A model generated the notes under the pieces. It did not search any database. It saw nothing but the letters and a program-made list of their open reading frames with translations, and was not told where the DNA came from. Source: Adenophora triphylla var. japonica (taxonomy: Eukaryota > Streptophyta > Magnoliopsida > Asterales > Campanulaceae). From it: a stretch of DNA of 64,000 bases. The stretch spans positions 372,001 to 436,000 of the forward strand of contig JAFEMH010000986.1 in the NCBI GenBank assembly GCA_022495995.1, in the 5' to 3' direction. Positions 55,901 to 64,000 of this stretch are shown here, one piece after another. Within the stretch, counting starts at the first letter, position 1; each line of letters opens with the position of its first letter. Position numbers and translations under genes: made by a program.

Positions 55901-56784
55901 ATGAAGGATTTGGGAGAGGCAAGGAAAATCTTGGGCATGCGAATTGATCGGGATAGGGAGTCGGGCAAGTTGGTTCTTTCACAAGCAGAATATGTTGAGA
56001 AGGTCTTAGCAAGGTTTTGTATGGAAGAGGCGAAACCAACAGGGACGCCATTGGGTTTGCATTTCAAGCTATCCGAGAGGGACTCGCCTAGGAACAAGGA
56101 AGAGCGTGACAAGATGGAGAGAACTCCATATGCTTCAGCTGTGGGGAGTCTCATGTATGCAATGGTGTGTACAAGGCCGGACATTGCACATGCGGTGGGA
56201 GTAGTCAGCCGGTTCATGGGCAATCCAGAAAGCAACATTGGGAAGCGGTTAAGTGGATCCTACGTTATCCGAAGGGTGCTGGCTGGTAAGGCTCTATGTT
56301 TTTCGAGCAAGGAAGTGGTGTTAGCGGGTTATGTTGATGCGGACTTGGCATCAAGTGATCTTGATAAGAGGAGAAGTACTACGGGTTATGTGTTTACATT
56401 GGGTGGTACGGCAATCTCTGGGCTTCTAAGTTGCAAAAGATCGTGGCTCGATCGACTGCGAAGCGAGAATATGTGGCAGCTGATGAGAAGCAAGTAAAGA
56501 GATGGTTTGGCCGCAGAACTTCTTGGGTGAACTTGGGAAGACGCGAAGTGGTAATATTCTCTACGGTGACAGTCGAGCGCAATTCACTTGGCAAAGAATC
56601 CGGCGTTTCATTCGAGGACGAAGCACATTGGGCGAGGTTTCACTACATCGTGCATCTCTTGGAGAAGAAGACTTTGTGGCTTGAGAAGATATTGGGATCG
56701 GAAAATCCGGCTGACATGTTGACAAAGGTTGTGAACCTTGAGAAATTGAAGCTGTGCAAAGCTTCAATTGGGCTTGAAGAATGA
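52904..56784 (+). pseudogene. Copia gag-pol, multiply frameshifted
   Basis: Gag starts MGKDKRAVEKFDGS. A zinc knuckle CYYCKELGHFKRDC is intact at 53630-53671. The pre-integrase and integrase part shows DLWHLS, CEDCMFGKQG and LVHTDLWGPSPV (about 54130-54350). RT shows [18 protein letters not shown] (about 55559-55612), LYGLKQAPRRWY and the catalytic YVDDML (about 55822). The RNase H region shows GYVDADLASSD and KRRSTTGYVFTLGG (about 56325-56400). The frame ends at 56784. Breaks are spread over the whole length and are mostly 1-bp indels. The zinc knuckle and YVDD motifs remain readable, but no polyprotein could be made. Confidence 0.85.
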
Positions 56785-56880
56785 GAGAGGAGGATGGCAC
56801 TACCATGATCGAGGTGAGCACTAGGAGGACACCAAGGGTGAGTTGAAGACGGATACGGGGCTTATATGTGTGGTTGATCT

Positions 56881-56893
56881 CTAGGTGGGAGAT
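56881..56893 (+). other. Polypurine tract of the copia element
   Basis: CTAGGTGGGAGAT immediately precedes the 3' LTR, a common copia arrangement (GGTGGGAGATTGTTGGG). Confidence 0.75.
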
Positions 56894-57438
56894 TGTTGGG
56901 TTAGAGGATCAATTGGGCTAGACATCAAGGCAAAGGGGAAGATTTTCGTAGCAGGTTTCTGGGGTCAAGAGCGGCCGCGCTGTCCATGTGCGCGACCGCG
57001 CTCTTGTACCGAGAATGGTGCTCGGGAGGGACATCTTCGAGGGCGACCGCGCTGAGAGGAAGGACGACCGCGCTCAAGGCCCGAGGCTGGCGTTTGGTAT
57101 TGCTCGTCAATAGCGCGACCGCGCTCAGCAGGTGAGCGGCCGCGCTCCGCCCGATTCAAGCTGTGATCGTAGTTTCCTTGTTTGTTTAGGATTTGGACTC
57201 TACCCTAGGTCATATATAAACAATGTTCCGCCCCCAACTCAGTGGTAACACAAATTCTAATTACATAGTGCAAGATCCTGGCTTGGTAGTGCCCCCAGAC
57301 GTAGCCAATCAATTTGGTGAACTGGGTTAACAATTTCTTGTGTTCTTTTCTGTTTTTTCATTGATTTCTTGTGCTTGGTTTGTGTGCGATTATTATTCTT
57401 GTAGGTTTGCTTGGGTGTGGAGGGCCATATTCGCAACA
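56894..57438 (+). repeat. 3' LTR of the copia element
   Basis: It carries the same six CpG motifs as the 5' LTR (one changed from GGGCGACC to GGACGACC) and a short divergent patch near 57156-57170. Confidence 0.92.
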
Positions 57439-57719
57439 GGTACCTGTCCTTTGAACGCAGAAATAATTTATAAAGTTAATTCAGATGTTTGTCCGTATAT
57501 AGTTGCGTTTGTATTAGGTTTGATTTGATTAGCATTTTAGGACATATTTGTGATGTTTGTTTACTGTTACAATTTTGTTTCTTTTTGAATTGGACGTGAA
57601 ATTAATTTGTAAAGTAAACAAGAAATAAATTTTATTTATATATGATGTAACTAGTGCTTTTACGAGTTGTCAGCACGTAGTTTGAATGTGAATTAGGGAA
57701 AGAGCAGAAAAACAAAATT

Positions 57720-58077
57720 TATTTTTTTAAAAAAAAAAATTCACAACGTTTTAGAAAATGTTGTAAAATACAAAGACAATGTTTTATATAAACGTTGTAG
57801 TACCTTTCTACCACATTTCTTAAAATGGTGTAATTGTATATTACAACGTTCTGTCAACGTTGTTAAAAACTTTTTTATAACATTTAAAAAACGTTGTAAA
57901 AAACTTTTTTACAACATTTAAAAAAACGTTGTCACAAACTTTTTCACAACATTTAAAAAACGGGTTCTTAGACTGGGACCTATTACAACGGTGGATATCA
58001 CAACGTTTTCTAAAACGTTGTGAAAGGCCTATAACAACGTTTAAAAAACATTGTGAAGGACCCTTTTTGTTTTAGTG
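57720..58077. repeat. CACTA subterminal repeats, right side
   Basis: Dense ACAACGTT and AACGTTGT motifs lead to the terminal TTTTAGTG. 57444-57720 is AT-rich with no recognisable gene. Confidence 0.8.
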
Positions 58078-58115
58078 ACTTCATACCCTAAACCCTAATT
58101 CATCTACATTAATTG

Positions 58116-60957
58116 TGAGCACCCCAACCCGGGACCTAACGCGTGTCCCGAGCTTGAGAAGCTCAAACTAAGAAAACTCATCTGATATTTTTAAAACTTT
58201 TATTTGCCTTTAAAAGAAAACCAATTCTAAATTTTCCATAAACAAAATCAAATAATAATATCTCCACTTGGAGGAATTTAAACAAATACTTTAATAACCA
58301 TACTTGATTAATTACATTGAAAATCCTAATTAACATTGTTTGACAAAAGAGTTTTCCTTACAACTTATAAAAGGGTAATACTTAAATATGACTCCCGACA
58401 ACCCACTCATATACCTATCCTGATAAGTCCCAAAAGCAAGAATTCAAACTCTTTCCCCGGCCTCACTGGATCAGGTCACCTGCCTCAGCACAATCTAAAG
58501 CAGTAAAAGGGAAGGGGTGAGAATAAATCTCAATAAGCTATTATGAATGCAGCAAGATGCCAAACAAGATGCAATACATAGCATGGTAGCACATAACACA
58601 TTATGAAAGCGGTAAACACCTTACGTTACCTCATTTTACCTTTTCCGTCTGAACAATAAGTCGTACAACGTGGGAGTAAAACTCCGCTCTTTGGTGAATT
58701 GCCCCCATGCACCTTCACCACTTATAGGTCTCATACCCCAGAGATCCATATAAGAAAATAAGATACTTATATGACCCTTATTCAGAGTATCATATAATAT
58801 CATTAAACTCTCTTGTAAAGCTTTTGGCTTCATACAGTAGCATTCCACCGGTACACCAAATTGCGGTGCCGTAAGGCTTTTGGCTCAATACGGCGGCTAG
58901 CACCCCCACTCTGTGGCCACAGAGGGGGCAGGTCACAGGTATAATGAACCTTCAATCACTTATAGAACAAATCAATAATTGATTGAATTCCATTATACCC
59001 CCTAATCATATATACTCGTTCAAGCACATGATAGATACTTGAAATAAATCCACAAAGGGGATAAGAACATAACAACATGGTAATGTATACTCATGTTAAA
59101 TCAATATCATAGTGCCACATTCATTTAATACATTATGCATAATACCATTAACGAATATAAATTCAAATAAGGTATCCATATAACCACATAATCCACACCG
59201 GGATACAATATAATCAACATGCCAGATTATCCACAATTGGGATACAATATATCAATATACCAAATAATCCACACTTGGAATGCAATACCACAATGTGATA
59301 CATAAAACATTCCTATGAAGTCATTACACAACCTCGGATATCCTTAATAAAAATTCATGATCTACTTCCCAAGTTCGAACCACATTGGTGAAGTACAAAT
59401 CAAGTTTAACAACCATTTTCCGGACAATTCCATGTTACGAGGTCTCTATGAAGGTTCAAGCTCAATTTACCAAGTTGGAGTCACATTGGTTACGTTGCCA
59501 AACAAGGCTACCAAGCATTTTCTTGTGTCTTTATGACTACAAGTTAATTAGGTGGAAAAATGGTAGATTAAAGTGAAGAAAGGAAGCAAAAGTGGAACGA
59601 AATGGAGCGGAGACCTTTTGAGAGTAAAAAGGACTTGTGCGGTATTTTAAGAAATCAAAGGTTCAATTTATTGGAGAACCTAAAGGGAATTACGGAAGAA
59701 AAATGGGTCAATGCTGAAAAACAGAGTGGGTGCGCACCCGGTCCTGGTGGGCGCGCACCCGGTCCTGGTGGGCGCGCGCCTGGAAGTGACCAGAATGAAA
59801 GCGGGCGCGCACCCGGTCCTAGTGGGCGCGCACCTGGTATGTGCGAACAAAGACATAAAAAGGGGGTTGCTAACTTCACCAAAACTCATTCTAAACCATT
59901 CTAATCCAAGTAAGATGGATTTAACCCACTTACAACTTAGTTATTCTACCCATTACACTACTACATTTCATTTTTTTTTTACATTCTTATCTCTATTTAA
60001 ACCATATCATTTTACTCTTTATCACTTCCATGAACAATAACACCACATTTTCTATAAACTAACAAATTCCTCAATCCAAGAAGGTTTTCCCAAGCAACAA
60101 ATAGTCATTAGAACAACAATAACAACATTAAATCTTCATGAACATTTAAAGAAGGGAAGGTTCATAATAACTCACTTCCTAACTCTAATACTTGGCCAAA
60201 CCCACAATAAATACTTACACTTAAACCATTAATATTCCCAATTACTCTATACCACTCTTCTCCCAACTTAGATCACCAATTTACAATTTAATATCAATTC
60301 CAACTCAAATAACATTATTCCAAATATCAAAAATCATTTGCTTTCAACAAGAGATTAATTAACACATAAAGTGAGCAATTATTAGAATGAAGTCATAATA
60401 ACTTACTTAGTAATATGAGATGAAACCAAGATTTGTCTAGCTTGATGTATTCCCCTTGCCTCTACGAACATGGAAGTACACCCGGATCTTACAATGGAGA
60501 AGGATTGGATTTACTACCCTTTTTGAAAGGAAGATATTGGAAGGAAGTTTCCATGGATATTTTGGAATGGAGAGGATGATGGAGAAGAGAAAATGATGGG
60601 AAAGTAAGGGAGGGTTTTGACTAGGAAGAAGGAGGGGTGAGGGAAAAAGGTATGAAGAAGTATGGGGAGGATTTCAAGGGTATGCCCCCCCCCCATTCCC
60701 AATTAAATTGAGGCTTTCACCAATCTACACTCAAACCCTTTATTCCTTCTTTTACATAATAAAACCTAACTACTCACATTTTATTTATTTACCCATTTCC
60801 ATTATTATACTTCTCCCAAAATGTTTTATTTAATTTCCCAATTATCTCATCCTAATGTAAGAAATTAATGATATAAAATGAACACATACTATTAACAATA
60901 ATATTAAAAGCATATATTATGATGCTAAAATTAGTGCCTAGGGTTAGGGTCGTTACA
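58116..60957 (-). repeat. 3' LTR of the gag-only element
   Basis: The boundary at 60957 (TGTAACG on the minus strand) abuts a polypurine tract. The end at 58116 is set by alignment with the start of the second copy at 63812. The LTR is AT-rich except for a GC-rich cluster at 59728-59840. A C9-10 run lies near 60686. Short open frames in it are not considered genes. Confidence 0.85.
59728..59840. repeat. GC-rich repeat cluster in the LTR
   Basis: Five copies of GGGCGCGCACCC or a close variant (the first is GGGTGCGCACCC), spaced by CGGTCCTGGT or other short spacers. Each is a near-palindrome. It lies about 1.1-1.2 kb into the LTR. Confidence 0.8.
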
Positions 60958-60975
60958 CTCACTCCCCCTTAAAGA
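60958..60975 (-). other. Polypurine tract of the gag-only element
   Basis: Minus-strand CTTTAAGGGGGAGTGAG directly before TGTAACG; a typical chromovirus tract. Confidence 0.8.
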
Positions 60976-62519
60976 AAATTCGTCCCAAATTTTATTAAAA
61001 AGACTTACCTTAAGGATTGAATAGCAAAGGTTCCTCTCACGAATCTCAAATTACAACTTTCACTAGTTTCCTTAACGGCATGATTCTTCTATACATTTTC
61101 ACAACCCGAATACCCTAGGATTTCAATTCCCTAAACTATCATTCTAATAACTCTCAACAGTTTCCCCACATAAGTCAAATCCGCCCAAATCATCATTAAC
61201 TGAAGAATTCCATACAAATATATTTTCCATACCAATCTTCATACATTACCGATTCAATGCTAAACTAAAAACTGCTATTATCCACAATTCGCTAAGGTTA
61301 ATTAAAATTCCCGAGTTTGAGAGGAGATCCATCACACACACAGCCTATTCCATCAAAAATCTGAATAGCATTATAATCTCTTCCTTTCGACTAACTAAAT
61401 CCTCCAACTCTTAGGATCGGTAACTAACCCAAAAAGGAAGCTTCAAAAGATAAGATTCTACTTAAATAACGTAAAACAATTGTAACCACTCTCGGGTAAG
61501 GATAAGAAAATTCCGCTTTATCTAAGTTAACTTTCTCGAAACATACGCTATCACTTTCCCATTTTGCATAATACCACACCCAAATCTTCCTTCAATACAC
61601 ACTTAATATTTCACAAGATCCTCACATCCACTAGGTAAGGTAAAGATCGGATCCATGGCCAATCTATTCTCCATCTCTTATCAATATGATTCATCCTTAT
61701 TACATCCCACAGCATTCATACATCCATTAGAGTTAACTAAAGTAACGATTGTTCAATTTTCAAGAACTCCTTAAAAATTCCTTTGATGATACTTGCCAAC
61801 CCAAAGATCACGGACTAAATTCTTGTAAGATTCATGGTAACCTTCAAGCTTAAGACTATATAACACAAAATATAAAATCCTTGCGAGCCAACTCACACTA
61901 GTTACAAATTGCATACAAGGACTCCTCACAAGGAATCCTTAACCCAACTCTCAAATGATTTTCATGATCTTCTCGGAACTTTAATTAACAAAGAGACCAT
62001 CAATCCTAACTACCATAAAGCCATCAAACTAAGGATTAAAATTCTGATCATCATACTTAGAATCAACACATGAGATACCTTGATGGAAACACAATTACCA
62101 TCTACTCACAACTAACACGTAAAATTTCTGAAAAGACTTCTTATGCAAGTCTAACACATACCAATATCCTTCACACTTTTAACCAAAACTTTCTGTCTTT
62201 AATGCTTATATAACAAGAGTATCACATAAAGGTTCATCTGAATCAATTACCAATGTAAACAATTTAGGCACAGAAAAGAAGACTCACTTCTTATGATAGT
62301 CTACCAATGCACAACAACTACTTAACCCTCCGTGTCAAGTATATCTAAAAATCATAAATTGATAATAATACCAAATCAACTCGGCAATACCTTTCGGCCC
62401 ATAACCACATCACCATCGTGGTAAATCAAAGGAGATTCGAGGTATTCTCTCATAAGAGCGAGAATCCTCTAACAATAAAATAATTTCTCAAGTAATGTAT
62501 GCCACATAGAAGCAACATG
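60976..62519. other. Region where pol is expected but not found
   Basis: AT-rich with frequent stops in all frames. No protease, RT, RNase H or integrase motif was recognised. The first bases (GGGACGAATTTTCTTTAAGG on the minus strand) match the usual sequence just after pol in chromoviruses, so pol was removed upstream of that point. Confidence 0.65.
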
Positions 62520-63710
62520 CTATGCCACACATAATGATATGAAACAAGATCTATAAAATATGACTCCTACTTCTGAGACAGGGAATTTACCTCTAGTGAC
62601 TCCTGAGGAATTTATCTCTCCTGGATCCGAAACACACACTCGATCACAGACCTTCTCTTTCGGTTCCCCTTCGTTATCTCTTTTGGTACCACCTCTTTGT
62701 CGTCCACCCGGCTGACCGCTGCTTAAAGCTCGTCCCCGCTGCAACCTTGGGCAATTCCTCCTAAAGTGTCCCGTTGCTCCACAATTCAAGCATTTTCCTT
62801 GCTTACTCCAACACTTGTCCTCAGAATGACCCATCTTCTTGCAATATTTACAAATCATCCCATACTTTTTGGATATTGGCCTAGACGAAGAAGCTACCAC
62901 AAGTTCTCCTCTCGCACTTCCTGGGGTTAAAGTCCTTGGCTGTCCTCTAATGATTTTGGATCCTTGTCCTAGATACTTAGGCTTATTTCCAATCCCACCT
63001 TCCGATTTTCCACTATCTTCCTCAATGCTATTCTCGATCTTATAAGCTCTCTCTATGACTGTCTGATAATTGGTGAAGCTATCAATCACTAATTTCTTCC
63101 TAAACTCAATCCTCAAACCTTTTATAAACCTATGAACTCTTCTCGCTTCATGCGGTACCAAATGAGGGCAACACTTAGCTAATTCCTCAAACCTGATTGA
63201 ATACTGATTCACTGTCATGTCCCCTTGTTCTAGTCCTAAGAATTCGATCTCCTTCTTGTCCCTTGTAACCATCGAAATTAAATAATCCTCGAACTGTTTG
63301 GTGAAATTATCCCAAGTCTGGGGCGTATGAACCCGCTCCCAATTCCCTTTCAAAATCTGCCACCACTGATCAGCTGGACCTTCAAGCTTGAAAACGGCAT
63401 ACCTAACTTTCTCTTCGTTGGGACTTTCTATAACCTCAAAAATCCTATTCATTTCGGCTAACCATTTTTCTGCCTTTAACGGATCCGGATCTCCGTTAAA
63501 GCTCGGTGGGTTCATCTTCATAAGTCTTTCCAATCCATCACTTTTACAGTCCTCAGGTTGATTGGGAACTGATCCTCTAGTCTCCATATTATGTACAAAC
63601 ATCCTGAATAACTCCATCATCTCTTCATTCTGAATTCCACCTATACCCATATCTCCTTCAATTTCTAGAACTTTTCGCTGATCATCATTGCTTAGGCCAT
63701 TGGAACCCAA
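62520..63710 (-). CDS. Intact Gag protein of the gag-only element
   Basis: A 396-residue open frame starting MGSNGLSNDDQRK. The capsid-like retrotransposon gag domain spans about residues 60-230 (PPSFNGDPDPLKAEKWLAEM, KLEGPADQWWQ, ITNYQTV-like end). Two intact CCHC zinc knuckles follow: C287/C290/H295/C300 and C307/C310/H315/C320. The C-terminus is basic, then ends ISLCVA. Gag would package element RNA; without pol the element must borrow RT and integrase from a relative. The first Met follows a leader of about 100 bp after the LTR. This is the only complete gag frame in the window. Confidence 0.88.
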   Translation of the reverse strand: MGSNGLSNDDQRKVLEIEGDMGIGGIQNEEMMELFRMFVHNMETRGSVPNQPEDCKSDGLERLMKMNPPSFNGDPDPLKAEKWLAEMNRIFEVIESPNEEKVRYAVFKLEGPADQWWQILKGNWERVHTPQTWDNFTKQFEDYLISMVTRDKKEIEFLGLEQGDMTVNQYSIRFEELAKCCPHLVPHEARRVHRFIKGLRIEFRKKLVIDSFTNYQTVIERAYKIENSIEEDSGKSEGGIGNKPKYLGQGSKIIRGQPRTLTPGSARGELVVASSSRPISKKYGMICKYCKKMGHSEDKCWSKQGKCLNCGATGHFRRNCPRLQRGRALSSGQPGGRQRGGTKRDNEGEPKEKVCDRVCVSDPGEINSSGVTRGKFPVSEVGVIFYRSCFISLCVA

Positions 63711-63811
63711 CTCCCTGCATTAAACACTCGGCGTTAATTACCACACATTCCCCCTTAGTTTAGACATCTACCCTTGACCTCTAAATTAATCTCTCGATAC
63801 TAACCGTGGCA

Positions 63812-64000
63812 GAGCACCCCAACCCGGGACCTAACGCGTGTCCCGAGCTTGAGAAGCTCAAACTAAGAAAACCCATCTGATATTTTTAAAACTTTTATTT
63901 GCCTTTAAAAGAAAACCAATTCTAAATTTTCCATAAACAAAATCAAATAATAATATCTCCACTTGGAGGAATTTAAACAAATACTTTAATAACCATACTT
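63812..64000 (-). repeat. 5' LTR of the gag-only element (partial)
   Basis: It is nearly identical to 58117-58305 (one visible change, CTCATC to CCCATC). The rest lies beyond the window. The sequence just inside (minus-strand TGCCACGGTTAGTATCG) resembles a primer-binding region but lacks a clear TGGTATCAGAGC. Confidence 0.85.

Larger units (their letters stand above)
52309..57438 (+). mobile_element. Ty1/copia retrotransposon, young but coding-defective
   Basis: 5,130 bp with target duplication GGTAC (52304-52308, 57439-57443). LTRs of 544 and 545 bp start TGTTGGG and end CAACA; they differ only at about three places, which points to recent insertion. The order gag, protease, integrase, RT, RNase H identifies it as copia. 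Despite the near-identical LTRs, the coding region has many frameshifts and stops. Confidence 0.9.
38432..58077. mobile_element. CACTA DNA transposon, non-autonomous, with captured kinase exon and two nested retrotransposons
   Basis: The right end reads TTTTAGTG (CACTAAAA inverted) and the left end CTACAAGAAAATTGC, a CACTACAAG-type end that has lost 2 bp. The 3-bp target duplication is ACT (38429-38431, 58078-58080). Joining the flanks restores the tandem-array unit, which supports both boundaries. Subterminal regions are dense in ACAACGTTTT / AACGTTGT motifs, as expected for CACTA transposase-binding repeats. No transposase gene was found. Without element 2 and the copia insertion it is about 2.5 kb. 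Confidence 0.8.
58116..64000 (-). mobile_element. Gag-only Ty3/gypsy derivative with long LTRs (TR-GAG type), cut by the window end
   Basis: Read on the minus strand: partial 5' LTR (64000-63812), leader, intact gag (63710-62520), about 1.5 kb without pol, polypurine tract, then a 2.84-kb 3' LTR (60957-58116) starting TGTAACGACCC and ending TGCTCA. The long LTR and chromovirus-like gag suggest a Tekay/Del-related origin. Elements with LTRs and gag but no pol have been called TR-GAG. It lies 36 bp beyond the CACTA target duplication, in the same tandem array. Confidence 0.8.

Noticed and set aside
59602..59904. 100-codon frame with Gly/Pro repeats in the gag-only element LTR
   Set aside because: It is the translation of the GC-rich LTR repeat and lies in non-coding LTR.
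1..64000. tRNA, rRNA or other structural RNA genes
   Set aside because: None recognised on either strand by eye; a covariance-model scan would be needed to exclude small ones.

Overview
This window is nuclear DNA from a flowering plant, most likely a eudicot. Nearly all of it is transposable elements stacked in and beside one another: three Tat-type Ty3/gypsy elements, a Ty1/copia element, a gag-only gypsy derivative, a CACTA element, two Mutator-like elements (MULEs), Stowaway-type MITEs and an inverted-repeat element. The only ordinary host gene I can support is a dehydrin (19045-19903, minus strand).

Layout. 1-418 is part of an LTR. About 2600-14778 is a damaged Tat-type element ('element 0') on the minus strand: its 3' LTR lies left of 3477, two plus-strand (antisense) genes sit at 5773-8666 (plant mobile domain) and 9109-10618 (DUF7745-like), an integrase is at 12544-11414 and gag-protease at 14778-13054; reverse transcriptase is missing. 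About 14920-17450 is a MULE keeping the transposase N-terminus (plus) and the start of a plant-mobile-domain gene (minus). 17.5-19.0 kb has no recognisable gene. The dehydrin follows, with a DRE, an ABRE-type box and a Stowaway MITE upstream. Element 1 (20918-32868, TSD ATACA) split an inverted-repeat element. 33.9-35.5 kb holds four Stowaway MITEs, and 35654-37909 is a MULE with a perfect 9-bp TSD. A CACTA element (38432-58077, TSD ACT) carries a captured GSK3/SHAGGY-like kinase exon and was itself invaded by element 2 (38764-50780, TSD GTTGT) and a copia element (52309-57438, TSD GGTAC). From 58116 to the window end is a minus-strand gypsy derivative with a 2.84-kb LTR, an intact gag and no pol.

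How the parts work together. Elements 0, 1 and 2 share one design: gag-pol runs one way, one or two extra genes run the opposite way between pol and the 3' LTR, and the two 3' ends are separated by a tandem repeat. In elements 1 and 2 the antisense gene has four exons with matching splice sites and its own TATA-like box, so it looks like a real spliced gene. Most stop-codon differences between elements 1 and 2 are single C-to-T or G-to-A transitions, as expected from cytosine methylation followed by deamination.

The most unusual signal is that seven different transposon or LTR types here (some only distantly related, others unrelated) carry short CpG-containing palindromes or near-palindromes, each type with its own sequence, clustered in LTR U3 regions or TIRs, mostly just upstream of likely promoters. 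All statements come from reading the sequence; no database search was run.
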